Shown here piece after piece: positions 36,621-50,893 of a stretch of 64,000 bases of DNA. The stretch lies in the NCBI RefSeq assembly GCF_001039355.2, contig NW_019775758.1, forward strand, positions 269,226-333,225. Direction: 5' to 3'. The number at the start of each line of letters is the position of its first letter. Position 1 is the stretch's first letter. The DNA comes from Lingula anatina (lineage: Eukaryota > Brachiopoda > Lingulata > Lingulida > Lingulidae). The notes under the pieces are model-generated. The model had not been told where the DNA came from. It did not search any database and saw only the letters and a list, made by a program, of their open reading frames with translations. The position numbers and the translations under genes are program-made.

Positions 36621-38826
36621 AGGTAAAAAAATAGCATGTATTTAAAACTAACAACCGTCAATATAAAGTAACGTTGTTTAGTACAATGTGGGCATTGTGA
36701 CCTTCTCATATTGCTGTACTATACACTGTGTAAACATGTGTTGTGATAGTCAGTATGTGGACAGCTTTACAATCGAATAAACAAATGAAAATTGCATTAT
36801 GTCTGGTATACATTAAAATTATCGTGTAAAAACATTTCCGTTTTTATTGCATTCTTTAGCAACTGTATCAGACCAAAGGTGATGATAATAGTAATAACAC
36901 GTTTAGAAATGATAAAAGTTAATTTAGAATTACAACCATAAGTTATTATTTTAAAAGTCCTTGGGTACAAATCAAGGTTTTGCTGTACACTTACTTTGAT
37001 CATGAATAAATGTTACAATACTTTAGAGGGTTAGGAGACCTGCTATGTAACGTACTTGTCGCTCTCCACCATCGTTTTCCGAAGATAAAAGAATAAGACA
37101 GATTGCGTCCATGATAATCCATGACATATGTGATATAAAAATAAAAATAGCTGTTTTTCAATCTAGTTTGACAACGTTTCTTGTAATAGTAGAGATAGTA
37201 ATTATTCTTCAGATCATTATTACCGTTCCCACACACCATATAGACCTACCATAATCCGAACTAAGTCTCGAAAAATACATGGTTATATCTTGCACACGTC
37301 ATTCTAGAGTCTTTTCCAGATAATGCTCTCAAATCATTATTGCTTCATAGTGATTAGTGTTCGGGTTAACGACCTCAGATTTCGTTGTTACATAGACAGC
37401 CGATGTTTATTTGCAATCTTTTTAAAATATAAAATGGTTATTACACGATATGAAATTTTCAAGTATAGATATATGTGTGTTCAAAAAAAATCACCTACAA
37501 GATATTCTAATTATATCCCATAATTTTCACTAGTAGTGCTATAATGACTATCATTGATATTGAAAAATAAAAAAAAAAACCTTGCGTAACCTATTGTTTG
37601 ACACTCTGATAGTTTTTTTAATAGATATAATCATCTACGTTATTATTACAGTCACCATCGTTATTTTCAGAATATAAACGATTTGGGACCAAACATTTTT
37701 TAAAAAACTCAGGAACCGGGTATTGGACAGTATTATGCCTTTGCATGACTTTTTTTCTCCACGTTTTAATTCCAATTTACACACAGTTCAAGAGAAATGG
37801 ACGCTAATGATGAAACAGATAAGTGGACAAGAGATTTATGGACTGATAATTAAGACACAGTGAAAAGCCCCATGCACGCGATTCAGCTTGCCTTATCAAA
37901 AAACAGCTATGGAGGAGGTTGGTGTCTTCCAATACGTTGACTGCCTTTACACATGGCATTAAAATTATTGGACGCAGTACATGAGATTAAGCCGATTAAT
38001 AAGGCATTATGGTGGCCTCAGGTAACGCTTTGGAACGGATTAATTGACAAAACATGCTAGTTATGAACTTAATCAGTGGTATCGTTGATCATGTGAAGAG
38101 AGAGTCTTGAAACCTTGTGTCTGGATTACTGACTGCAACGCGGTCAACTTGTATTCAGTGCGGTTGCTGTTATTAATGTACATTGTATAAATCAAAACAA
38201 CTTATGCCATAATTATGACATGATGTATGACCTGGCAAATTTTCAATGAGTATTCCCATAGCAATAATCTGTAAAATATTTTCTATGTAAATTTTTTTTC
38301 CAATTGTGTATACGTACCAATAGATGGCTTTCTAATGCTGCAGGAATGGTAACAATTATTGTGTGTACTACACAATGCACAGCGCCTAACTGCCTTGTTT
38401 ATGAGCTAATGTAATCACGATAAATGTGATTTATAGATTCCCGCATGCATCATTTTATGATTAAGTGCTTAATGTTGTATGCAAGGTAGAGAATGATATA
38501 TATTGTTCACGAAAGATTGAATTATATGGCGCATATATTATAAGATTTTGTAACCAACGCCAACGCCAACGTCAACACCAACACCAAATACAGATGAGAA
38601 AGAATGAGGAGTATTGTAACATAGAGTCCGCCCTCCATTAGATCCTCACAGGTTAGGGTTAGCGTGACGTAATTGGGTCAAAATCTAGGGTGGGGCTTAC
38701 CTGCGAAAACCAATGAAAACCGGGCTCTCTATGGTTGGTGACACTGGGCCAGTAACATAATCTACATTTGTTTAGTTACTGACAACTTTTTTTCTGCTCT
38801 GGACCAACCACAGATACTAAGAACCT

Positions 38827-39007
38827 AGCCCCAGTTTCACTAAGAAAAGTAAGTCAGTTCCCTGGCTTAGTTGAGTACGATTTCTACGAGAGTGCTGTTA
38901 CACTGCTCCTGATTGGGGTAAGACGTACCCATGTGACCATGTAACCATGGTAATTAAGTTCTTAGCCAGGGAACCCGACTTAAGTTTTTTTGTGAAACCG
39001 GGGCCTG
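38827..39007. mobile_element. ~180-bp inverted-repeat element (GCCCC(A/G)GTTTCAC ends)
   Basis: The left end reads GCCCCAGTTTCACTAAG then AAGTCAGTTCCCTGGCTTAG. The right end in reverse reads GCCCCGGTTTCACAAA then AAGTCGGGTTCCCTGGCTAAG. The arms are about 45 bp each. It is a non-coding MITE-like element; no target-site duplication was fixed. Confidence 0.65.
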
Positions 39008-39984
39008 GCAATTCAGTGGGGTACGTAGTTGGCTGCAAGTGTTTTTTTAGCACAGCCTGATTGAAACCACTTCTCCAAAATACCATCCAACAGTGGCTCA
39101 AGGTGTGGTTCGAGATAAAAAAAAAAAGAAAAAATGAAACCTCCTTGTAAAGAAAAAAACTTCATGTGAGATACCATTGCATGTTATATAAGAAAAATGG
39201 AGGAATTACATCACGGGGTCACGCCGGAGCATCAGTATGTAAAAATATATCTGTAATATTGTCTGAACAACTTGAACTCAGTATCACCTAGGATGATAGC
39301 ATGTTATACGTGAGTTATTGATGGTATTCCACAGAAAACTATTAATAGAAAAGTCAGAAACGATCCCTGAAACGCGAATATGATTATATAAGCTTGTAGG
39401 TTATCTTAGCTTGAAGTTATTTTGGGCTATTTGCAGACGACAAATTAAAAGTGATAGCTATCTCTTTAAATTGCCGGGGTCTATTTCTGTAAAATAACGC
39501 ACTTTTTACCGGCTTATATCTAAAAACATACCTACAAGTAGGTTTAGGCAAAGGCCAATTTGGGTGTATAATTTCAGTATGAATCATGTAGCAAATGAAA
39601 AGGCGGCGTCATGGGAAATAATGAATCATATCATTATGTGACACAATATGAGCCTTTTGTGAAAATGCCATGAATGTTTGATACAACACAAATGAAGGGT
39701 TGTCGGGTTGTGTAACATAATAATACAGCATGCTGCATGCTGTAACATTTACAGAGAATTTAATAATTTAGTTTACAGTTTATGTATCATTTTCATTTGT
39801 ATTTAATGTACTTCCACATTATCAGACAACGCATGAACACGAACAAATTCAACAGTATGAAAAAGTATGTAAATATTTTTTTAATTCAGTTACAAACCAT
39901 GTATATCATGATACCACGTTTTACTTTAACGATTTATCGGAGAATCCAATCCCATACTAAAGAGAGACGAAGTTTCACATTCAC

Positions 39985-40262
39985 CTACCTCCCTCCCAAC
40001 CTACCTACCTGCCTGCCAAATTACCTATTTGCCTACCTACCTGCCTACCTACCTGTCTACCTGCCTGCCTACCTACCTGTCTACCTACCTGTCTACCTAC
40101 CTGCCTACCTACCTGTCTACCTACCTGTCTACCTACCTGCCTACCTACCTACCTACTTACAGGTACCTGCCTACCTTCCTGCCTGCCTGCCTACCTACCT
40201 ACCTACCTCTCTACCTACCTACCTGCCTACCTACCTACCTACCTACTTACCCATCTACCAAC
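39985..40262. repeat. (CTAC/CTGC/CTGT)n tetranucleotide tract
   Basis: About 270 bp of CTAC units with CTGC and CTGT variants, repeating in a higher-order pattern. It keeps two frames open (up to 172 codons, rich in Leu-Pro-Tyr-Thr) because the repeat lacks stops. Not a gene. Confidence 0.9.
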
Positions 40263-41774
40263 CCATCAACCTATTCATTTATCTGACTTTAAGAGACTAA
40301 GTAATATACACAGAGAGAGATAATAATAGCGGAGATATTTGACCAAACCTCCACAGAAAGTACCATTTGCAGCTCTGGGAACCCGATCCCAGCCTCGATC
40401 ACCTGCCAGAGATACCATTCACCACATGTAATTGCTCTAATGTATTGACCACCTAACCCTAAACTGGAAAGTAATTGTCGTAATTGCTGAAATAACAAAA
40501 AAACCCACGAGCAGCGTAACTTACATACACAAGCGGTACTTTTATCTGTACCTGTGAGTGGAGCTTTAGCCTATAGATTTTACCTCTAACATCAAGTGGC
40601 CTGTTTGTTGTATGGGTTGGAAATAATTCATGTTAGAAGGAGTTGGTGTTTTAAACAGCTATTAATTGTTTAGTATCTGTATATTCATATGGCTGGATGC
40701 AGCGTGCATAGCATAGATTGTGACTCTCTGTGGTAAATAAGTGCTTTTAAACAGCTATCATGTCTATAGGACCAGCGTTTTGATGATGATGATATGCATT
40801 GATTATCGTTTATAATTTACGAGATTTTAAAGCGTCTGACAGATTTGAAATGTCAGTGTGTGTATGGTGTATATGTCCATATGAGCATGTACTAGTGTGT
40901 GTTTGTGCGTGTGCGTGTGTGTGAAACTATAAACATATGTACGTGACTCTATTCTGTCGTGAATGAACATAATGTGAATAAGATATTTTGTGTCCATTGT
41001 TTCAGAAGAGGTCAGCACGGGAAGCGCTGTATAGGACAACTGTCCTAGTCCTAACGGAATTACGGAGAACATATATTGAGCAGGTTGACCTGAAACAGCC
41101 ATCACCAGGAAAAGAATAGACCAAAGCCAGTAGCACTGCTTTAATTACATTTCAGTCGAAAATCAATTTGAAGATAAAATCGATACATACAGGTTGAAAT
41201 TTTACAAAATTCATTCAGTTGGTGGAATTTTTATGGAGGAATTTTAAGCGCACGCGCGCGCGGGAGATATCCCGCTGATCGTCTGCTGTATGTTGTGTTG
41301 AACGTCTGCTCCGAGCAATAATGGACAGCGAGGATTGCAGATAAGTAGTGTCATGAGATTTCTGAGTGCTGGAAGTATAGGGCTGGTGCTGTGCCGCGTA
41401 TACGTTAGATGGAAGGCAGCTAATCGATAAGTTGCCCGCACATAGGCGTAAGGCAGTAGAAACGACCAACAGCGATATATAGACTCCATAGTCACCGCCA
41501 TATTTTTCACGGCAGCATCCATACGATAGAAATAGATCGTTATTTACTTGTTGAAAATGAGAGAAAATTAGGAGTGGAATTGCGTCGAGTGAGAGCGGGG
41601 AATCGTACCTAAAATGGATGTCACACAACATTTATATGGATTAATACCACTGTTATGGTTCTAGAAGGAATTCAGTGGAATTTCAGAGGAAAAATTGTAC
41701 CTTCAAGGTGTAATCTAAGCTGAACGCCATTTTAGTGCTTTTGCATCGGCAAGTAGGGAGTGAAAACGTTCCAA

Positions 41775-42311
41775 ATGGCTGGGTCAGATTTCTACGCCGG
41801 GATTTCAGACTCGGAAAACAGAGTCATTCTAAACGTCGGAGGGATACGACATGAGACCTACAAAGCGACCTTAAAGAAAATCCCAGCCACGAGACTGTCG
41901 CGTCTCACGGAGGCCTTGGCAAATTACGACCCCGTACTTAATGAGTACTTCTTCGATCGTCACCCGGGGGTCTTCGCGCAAATCCTGAACTACTACAGAA
42001 CCGGGAAACTGCACTATCCCACCGATGTGTGTGGTCCGCTTTTCGAGGAGGAGCTGGAATTTTGGGGGCTGGACTCGAACCAAGTGGAGCCGTGTTGCTG
42101 GATGACGTACACGGCCCACAGAGACACACAGGAGACTTTGTCCATATTGGACAGACTGGATCTGGACACGGACAAGCCGACGGCGGAGGACATTATGAAA
42201 AAGTTCGGACTCGAGGACGCTTACAAAGCGGGCGATCTCAACTGCTGGCAGAGAGTGGCACCAAAGATTTATGCCCTGTTTGATGAGCCGTACTCTTCCA
42301 TGTGGGCAAAG
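41775..42311 (+). CDS. Shaw: Shaw/Kv3-type voltage-gated K+ channel, exon 1 (N-terminus and T1 domain)
   Basis: Encodes residues 1-179, ending at a GTAAG donor in phase 0. The start is secure: a TAG (41754-41756) lies in frame just upstream of ATG 41775. Only about 14 residues precede the T1 tetramerisation domain ([15 protein letters not shown] from residue 16), so there is no room for an N-terminal ball. T1 carries the zinc motif of non-Shaker Kv subfamilies, H-X5-C-X20-CC, at His80, Cys86 and Cys107-Cys108. [20 protein letters not shown] (59-78) is a typical Kv T1 stretch. The exon ends just before S1 ([15 protein letters not shown]), as expected for Shaw genes. T1 sets which subunits can co-assemble. 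A long antisense open frame here is a coding shadow. Confidence 0.95.
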
Positions 42312-43117
42312 GTAAGACATATGGCACATTGTCACAACTAATGCACTGTCACGCCTAACGCATTGTTACACCTAACACAATGTCACATCTTACACATTGT
42401 TTTTCCTATACACATGTACTTTTCTATTACAAGGAAAATTGTCTATGTTATTCCGTCCGTTGAAGGCAAAACAAGTACTTGTCTGGAATTATCTGGTCAT
42501 ACTATATCGAAACAGGGTAACTTGAAACACTAATGTGACAAAAATGTATTTGGCTATGGATGAAATGACCAAGATGTGATACATGTAGCAGGTGGAAATA
42601 TGCTGGTGTATGAACAATAAGAACAACACTTGCGTATTTGATCTGAACAAAATATGACACGTGTGATACGAGATTGGTTGATTTATACAGCATATGGATT
42701 ATACAAACACTTGAACCTACTAATGTTTGATTAGTAAGTTGGCTCTTTTGAATCGATACAGCGAATACGGTGATAGCTAGTCTTACATCTGTAATTCTAT
42801 ATGAGAGTTTAATAAACCACCCGTACAAGCACCGTATAAATATGCAACCAAGAGTCTATTATCTCGATTAACAAACCAAAATAACCAAAACTGGAGCTTC
42901 ACCGAAACATAGCTGGCAAAGTCAAAACGCACTTAACATTTTGCTACATTCAGTATACTATTAGAGTAATTTTGTTTCTTATGAAAATTCAGTGAAAGCA
43001 GGTTTTGTGTATTTTAATCGTTTGCGTACCAAATTAAATCTCAGCATGAAGCCAATCTTTTTTGGTATACGAAAGAAACAGGAATACATATTGCAGATTA
43101 AAAGACATTGGCAAGCA

Positions 43118-43120
<3 letters not shown>

Positions 43121-43177
<57 letters not shown>
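43121..43177. repeat. (AT)n microsatellite
   Basis: About 28 pure AT units inside the channel intron. Confidence 0.9.
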
Positions 43178-43180
<3 letters not shown>

Positions 43181-43955
43181 GCATGTACCAATCCAAATGT
43201 CCATATAAAGACGCAACCCTGTGCGTTAAGTACATTTGGAGAGTGTGAGATCGCGTAAGCAGCTTTCCGAAACTTGGAAAATAGACAAGCAACGCTGTTA
43301 ACTTGGCATATGAAATGGCACGTGCGTTGCGTAACATTTTAAATGTTAAAGGTTTCGCCATTCATATTTGCTGGGTGGTAGGCTGTGGAAGTTGGCTAAA
43401 ACCAAAAATACAAAATCAAGGCACAAAAGTATTATTACGCACAATTTCTGGGAACAATTTCCACTGCACCATGCCTTTCCTAACATTAAGATCAGCAATT
43501 TTTCTCCCTGCTTTTTGCAGAAATTTGAACGAGGCCATTGCAATATACGTGATTTGCAGGCTATCTAAGGACCAAGTGTACATTTGAACTTACAGTTGAT
43601 CTCTTAGACTAATCAGCAATTATCCGCGATCGCTGTAAATGCTCTCTCTTCACCTGAATGAGATGCACATATGTGAAAAGCGTGCGTGTTGTCAAATAGT
43701 CTTGTATTGTCTTGTCTTGTATTATCATGATGAGTGTAGTTCCTGGAATTACGTGAAAATTTCCACGAGGAGAACACATTATCGGGACCTGTGGGCTTGC
43801 AGTTATTATTATTTCTTTTTATATAGCAAGACGTTGGAGTTGTTCACGTCTTTCAGAATGCACAGCTCTTGAACATCATTATTAACCAGCAACATTAACT
43901 GTAATACCATTACCGATTACCGCCGCGACGCCTTAATATTTTGTCCCCACTCCCC

Positions 43956-43991
<36 letters not shown>

Positions 43992-44369
43992 GCGAATGCG
44001 TCTTACCCAGCATTAATATTGTACATGCAAGTTGAACCGTGCACTATGTCTTCCTTTAATGGGTCTCACGAGTGCACGAGAACTGCTATCCCCTGATTAT
44101 CATTACTAGACCCATGGGGGCCGGGGAAGACTTGGCCGCGTAGACTTTCATTGGAACTGGACTAATTATATTACCACGGAGCCCAGGGAAATGAGATATT
44201 GCGTCCAAAGGTTCTGCATCGTGTCTCTGTATGATTAAAAGAAAATACGGCTCGATATCCGGACTTTGAGCCGCGATGCTGTCATTATTATGATTATCAT
44301 ACGACAAATAGGTACGGCGGAGAGGGATCCATGCTCTGGTTTGGTGCGTAGGGCCACTGTTTATTAAAA

Positions 44370-44451
44370 TACGTTTGAGATAATACGCTGTCACTTGAAC
44401 GATACATGCCTACGTTTGAGATAATACGCTGTCACTTGAACGATACATGCC
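44370..44451. repeat. 41-bp perfect tandem duplication
   Basis: The 41-bp block at 44370-44410 is repeated exactly at 44411-44451. Perfect identity suggests a recent slippage event. No N is present, so this is not obviously a scaffold join. Confidence 0.9.
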
Positions 44452-45451
44452 TTCGTCAGCAAGGGGTGTTCAAGTCACATATTACGAGAAGGCTGCAATT
44501 GCATATTTTGACTTGCATACCGAGAAAATGTGCTCGAATTTAAACGATTAAGAAATATTGAATAAAAAAGAACAATTTATTCTATGATTAAGCCAAACCA
44601 AAGCTATAAGATAGTACCTTTGCCCTAGAGCCGGCCATTATTTTACCTAAATGTGGCATACGTGTTGCATGCCATTTCACTGCAATATAAATAGATGTAT
44701 GTGCATAGAACAGTGGGTTCCGTCGCCAATTGCTGCATCCCATTGTGTTTCTGAAACATGGCAATGGCACATAAAATTGATTTGGTTATGCCTGGGTATG
44801 TAAACATCTCCCATGTCGCTGTAATAATCCAAGTGCCATATTGTAGACAACTCAAAACAAAATCACAATGCGGGCGAATATGATAAGTCGATTATGCATT
44901 GCAGCAAAATGGCGACCATTGGTTTCTTTCGAGCATGGCAAACGGATTTGTATACGGAGTCGTCGTTAACGGCTAACCTGCTCACAGCTTGGGTTTAATT
45001 TGTCAAATAATTTCATTTTTTTTTTGTCGTTGTTGTTGTTGCAGAATATTCACTTAATAAAATCTTTGTGACAATGACCAATATATAGAAGACACTCTAC
45101 CGTTTTTAACCGTTAAATATTAAGGGGCTCTGTCTGCCCTGTAGATAGTGATACAGCCTACTCGCAATATATGGTTTTATGTTGAACCATTACTTATATG
45201 TAGATATTCTTGCACTACGGATATCATTAAAAAGCCATTAGTGATATGATACGGGAGGAGGTAAAGTTGACATTTGAATAATTTTATTCAATTATTTTTA
45301 GGTCGCTGATGAATTGAATGCTATGGGGGCAGTTGGGATTATTAATTGTAATCACGAAGCGGGCGGAGTGGCTTTGAGTTGGGATTTTCAAGTCTATTTT
45401 GTATATACACAAGTATTTTAGAATGATTCAATGCCATTGATAATGACTAGG

Positions 45452-45491
45452 GAAAGAAAGAAAGAAAGAAAGAGAGAAAGAAAGAAAGAAA
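45452..45491. repeat. (GAAA)n microsatellite
   Basis: GAAA units with one GAGA interruption, inside the channel intron. Confidence 0.85.
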
Positions 45492-47690
45492 GCGGCATCA
45501 TCAATTGCCAAGACATAAAAATCCGACATTTTGTAATATTTTATTTGCCAGTAGTTTTTTAAGTGTTTTACATCACGTCAGACACCACAATGCATGCATA
45601 TACCGTACCTGTCTGCGTATACTTGAATATGTATTTACGATACATAATTGAACGCCACAAATCATCATAAGCTATTACTCCGATGATATAGAGGGGGCAG
45701 ACGCGGCGTAATTTACTTCCTGTGGCACTGGCAGTAAATCAAAAGGCTCTGGAAACTGTTCTCTTCTCCAAACTACCGCGGTTCATTGAGAGCCATAGTC
45801 TACACAGGTGAATGTGAAACACGACAACAGAATGATAAGTATTTCTCTTCCTCTTTCATCACTCCTTGCGATTGATGAGGTACATGCAGTGCTTTTCGGC
45901 TATCAGTTGTACGACTAATTCAAAGAGGGGATGTTTAACTTTGATATCAAAACGTATCGTGTGTTTATAGACGAAGATAGACCCTACTTTGTAAAACACG
46001 AAAACACAATGACTAACATTCGAAACGCCCTTCATGTGTAGCTAAAATAACCTCAGTGTTTTCCCAAATAATGAAGTATTATTCGGAATAGCCCTGTCAG
46101 TTTTATGCCGGCATAAACCATGCGGTGCGGTTCCTGAATGCCACGTCTCAATTGATTCCTCCCTGACCGTTTTATGTTCAAAATGCATTTTAACAACGTA
46201 TTTTTGGCCTCTGGTATTAAATGCCTTTCTGTGGTTTGGGGTCTTCCTTGTTTTAATGTGGCAATCGTGGCGCATGTACGGATATGATAAGACTAATAGG
46301 TTGCATTATTTTCGCACCATTTTATAAAAAACTCCGATTGCGGCAAAATATATTTATACAAGCAAAAAACCTTCTTATGGAAAGATGCCCCACTCTGCAC
46401 AGCGATTATCTTAATTTGCTCCAATACACGTCAAACATATTCGTCATATTAGCTCTGTCTGAGTTGAGTTGGAATTTTTTGCATCAACGAAAAGAAAAAA
46501 AACAGCTACAGAATGCTCTCCACACGTTGAAATATCAGCCAAAGGCAATTTTCTCAGGTATCAGTTTCCTTCTTGCACCTGTGCGTTCTATTCCTTTTAA
46601 ATTCAACATCTGCTTCATCGTGATTGTCTGCATTATAAGAAGATCAATTCCGCTTATATCTTATTCTAGATTTATCTCATACGTGTGTGTTTGAACCTTT
46701 ATTTCTTTTATGTTATACTCAGGTGAAATAGTTCACCTTTACATCGTGTATACTGTAGAAGTATAATATATATATTGGCTCACAAATTAAGTGATACATT
46801 AAATGAAGTCCAGTAAAGTTGGGAAAACGTTATGGGTTTGATATTTTCAGTGAAAGGAGGGTTTCGTTCGAGCTTCGGTTGCAAGAGAGAGAGAGAGAGA
46901 GAGAGAGAGCACTTGCATTTCAAAAAGAACATTAATCTATGTGTGCGTGTTTGTATAGCTGTTTGCGTTATTTGTATGTGTGTTTGAAGGTGTGTTTAAG
47001 TGAGTGTTTGTATGTGTGTGTGTGTTCGTGTTTGTGGGCGATCGTTAGCCTCTCAATCACAAGAAGCACGCATTCTCATTTATTTCAATACAAAAACACC
47101 AATCACCCCATAAATATACACACACCAGAAATGTGGCAGTAATTCCACTTTATTGCTTGCAGGCAAAGCAACATTGGCCAAAGGTCCCGGTGCTGAAAGG
47201 CCAAACGGTTAACTACTGCATAGTTTACATATGTCAAAGCACAGTATATATACAGTGTATCACGCCGTACAGATGAGTAAATATTTACTGTTCCCAAGCA
47301 AGAATTCGATAAGATTGAATAAGGAAGTTAGAACGGCCCACTTCACCCCGAGATGCTGTACACAAGCCAAAGCCAGATGCCTGATAACGATTTCGTTCAC
47401 AGATTGGCGCACAATATTCAGCTGATTAGTTTGCTTTTAAGAATCTTTCTTCCTCAATAATTTAGGTCATACCGCAATAATTAAGTGGCAAGCTGCACTT
47501 TCGACGCTCTGCCTAATGTACGATTCATGAAATATAGATTGGTGGTGCTCCTGCCTTAGTCCTCCCTTCGTCTATCTCTCTCTCTCTCTCTCTCTCACAC
47601 TCTCACGCGGACACACACACACACTTTTCATGTGATTTGACATTATTTCTTTATTGTCATTTGCTTTCACATATTCGATTATTTATCTCG

Positions 47691-47737
<47 letters not shown>

Positions 47738-47862
47738 TAAGAGAGAGAGAGGGGGATGAAGAGAGAAAGATGAGGATGAAAGAGAGAGAGAAGGGAGATA
47801 GGGAGGAGGAGGAGACACAGAAGAGAAAAGAGTGCAGGAACGGATAGTCAGACAAATCATCG

Positions 47863-47908
<46 letters not shown>
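47691..47908. repeat. GT run, GA-rich tract and CT run in succession
   Basis: About 22 GT units (47692-47736), a GA/GGA-rich tract to about 47830, and a CT run (47864-47908). Purine-rich and pyrimidine-rich arms alternate, as in the compound repeat at 18909-19081. Confidence 0.85.
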
Positions 47909-47911
<3 letters not shown>

Positions 47912-50819
47912 GTCACTTTAAATCTGACTCAAATGTTAAGAAAGTACCTTTTAATGGCACTAAACACGCCTTAAGCACGCTGCTAAAAGCGCATATAGAG
48001 ACAACATCAATAAGAGATCAGTTTCATAAGTAGCTATGCAACATAAAAACTCAGGGGGCAAACCCAAGGTGTCAAATGCTCCATAAAAGCGGATTTTGAT
48101 CGCGTTTTCCACACTTTTCTCTTGATACATCTGATGGTCATTTTTTTTTCTTTTTCTTTCGTTTAAGGGTGGGGTCACAGGAAATATTTTAAATTTGAGA
48201 TTATCTTGACCCTGTGAAACTACCAGGTACTAGTTCCCCCTCTTTCACTTTCTGTTCCTTTCTGTGTACTCTCTGGGCAATAAGAGGATCAGCGGAGAAT
48301 GAGACCCTCAGATTGAGGGAAGGCCTTTAACGACTTCAGAAAAGAATTAGGTGAATTTAAAAATCAGTCGCAAGAAAGTCAGGGAAGCTTTCCGTCATTT
48401 TGATGAGAGAGTTCTCAGAGAAAGAAAGGGAATATGATTCAGACCATGGCCATGTGCTCAGCCACAGAGATCGAGGTTCTACAGTGATTGCTCAGGGAAT
48501 GTTTTCACCGTCAGATGCGCTGTAGACAATTCCCAGTGAAAGGGAATAACAACAGCAATTCAGATGCTAATAGCAGTACAGCATGGCAATTAGTACACTT
48601 ACCTGATTAACGGATGTCACTGGCAAGTGACAGACTTTAGTATTAGTCTTTTCAGTGTTAGCTAAGAGTTGACTGTTGGTATCCAAGGTACATTGCAGGT
48701 TTTCGAGCTCACATTGTGAATTTTTAATAGTAATAATTGCTATTGGGTAATAAGTTTGTTTTTTTTTGTCTCTTAGGAATTGATATTGAAGCTTCAGATC
48801 AAATTATCAGATGACTTGCTGATGGCGTTATTCTGCCATTTACATGTGAACTTGAGGGTTTGACATTAGCTAACAATGATTTCGGAATGGACATTTGTTT
48901 GTCGGCAGAGAATTTAGAAAAATTTCTTTCACTTTGTGCAATTAAAAAATGCAATTCTAGACCAAAATGTGTCTCGGCCACCAATAAGATATGTACCAAA
49001 AGAAAAGGGGTAATTAGAATGATTATGGGTGTGAGCACTTGACAACCCCCCCCCCCCCCCCCCCCGAATCATTCAGGAACGAGGATATAAACAATGTCAA
49101 AGATATGGCCTGCAGCATTTCAGTGTCAGGGTACTCAAAACGGATTCCATCATAAAGCAGTGAAGAGAGGCTTTCGAACTTATGCAGGTTACATGTAAAA
49201 GTGCCACCATTGAAAAGTGCCTGTGTGGCAGGAAAATGTATTGCAATGGCAACATCAGTCACGCCAGCCAAGTTTATGTTAAAAGCAACATACAGATAAC
49301 CAGAACAGAGAAAAACATGGACAATGCAGCAATCACAATATCGCAACGGTGAACAAATGCAGTCGACAATGAGAAATCATCTACCATGCACAATGTAAAA
49401 TTGGACTTATGCCCCCAATATTGTCTTGGAATGTGTTCATGGGACTCTCATTGAATGTCAAGGCAAACGTCAAATCATCGAGGGTCAGTGACCATACTAC
49501 TTGCTCTATATACTTGCATAGAAAAACTCAAAGGCCACTCAGTGCAGTTATTTCCAGAAAACATAACAGCCATTGCATGTATGTCAACCACAACCACAAA
49601 GGGGGGTCTTGCACAGTTATGACATGAGTAATAATAGCAGTTTATAACAGTCTGGTCGGAAACTTTGGAAACAGGTACAGAACTACCTTGTTGCCATGTC
49701 AGTGGGATGAAAAAATGTACTACTTGACCAAATATCAAGAATCGTAGGTCGCCACAATCGGATGCTGCAGCCACAGGTATTAGGCTACATCAACAGGGGG
49801 ACTCCATACAGGGGACATATTAGCCTCATACGCCAGCATACGGCTAACGCGATATGACACTCAATATGTAGACTTAAACAAAGAGGGCATAGATAATTTA
49901 GTGGCATCAGAATTGGGGTGGATACAATTTTGTTAATTCACCATATTGCTTTTTCTTACCGGGAATACTAAATGCCATAGAACAACAAAGAGCGGAGGCA
50001 ACTTATATTGCATCATGAACGACAGCCCAACTTTGGTTTCGACAGGTTGAAAAATATTGGCATGGCGCCTCCTATACGTCTTTTCGACAGCCTAAACTTA
50101 GTCCCTGAGCCGTTTCGGTTGGGCCACACAGAGTCCACTGATATACCAACTACTGTCAGGTTACTGAACCTGCACCTCTATTGCGAGAACTTGTTGCTGC
50201 ATTTGAGTCTGAAATGGTATAATTTACGCGAATCACAAAATTCGGTTTTTTTGATACAACGGATTTGCACCTGTTACCTCTTAACCATTCAACACCTCTC
50301 TTTTGAACTACAGGCAAAACGCACTGTATTCGATTTGCACAAAAATTTTAGCAAAAGTTAAGGTGCATACTTTTGGCCCTAAAATTTGGTCCGCTTCGGT
50401 TAAAGATAAACCCATAGCAGTCCACTTAAATTAAGGTAGTCATGGTCTGAAAAATCAGCCATGCCTGTATTCTTATAAAACATATTTGATATGATTGGAT
50501 TAGTGCTGGTTCAGCTTGCGTTACAACTTTCAGTATAAAAGTTCATAGCAATTTTGGCCTAAAGTTCTTTTGTATATATATCTCGCCCCTGAATATGGGC
50601 CTAGCTTGAAAAGGTCATAGTTGCTTTTATTGCATTTGAATCTCTCAACGTTCACGGTAAAAGGAGAGAGAAATGGGAAGGTTTTTCCTCGGGCAGGTGT
50701 ATAGGGAGCGCAGAGTTTCATTAGCCGACAGTGGCTATAAAATGTACTATAAATGCATGTCTGTTAACAGATGTAGATCGATAATATTTCAAATATCACC
50801 AACTCCCCTGTAGTCAAGA

Positions 50820-50893
50820 ATATATTATATTATATTATATTATATTATATTATATTATATTATATTATATTATATTATATTATATTATATTAT
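50820..50893. repeat. (TATAT)n pentanucleotide repeat
   Basis: About 15 uninterrupted TATAT units. Confidence 0.9.

Noticed and set aside
39782-40300. 172-codon open frame rich in Leu, Pro, Tyr and Thr
   Set aside because: It is the translation of a tetranucleotide tract, and a second frame over the same tract is open too.
41871-42335. 154-codon antisense frame opposite channel exon 1
   Set aside because: The plus strand has unmistakable T1-domain coding; the antisense frame is a shadow.
46284-46694. 136-codon frame with hydrophobic stretches in the channel intron
   Set aside because: The composition is what AT-rich DNA gives; no family resemblance, and no splice signals that would fit the channel.
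48860-50361. Possible decayed transposon coding sequence
   Set aside because: Several short frames on both strands have mildly protein-like composition, but no recombinase or transposase motif could be identified.
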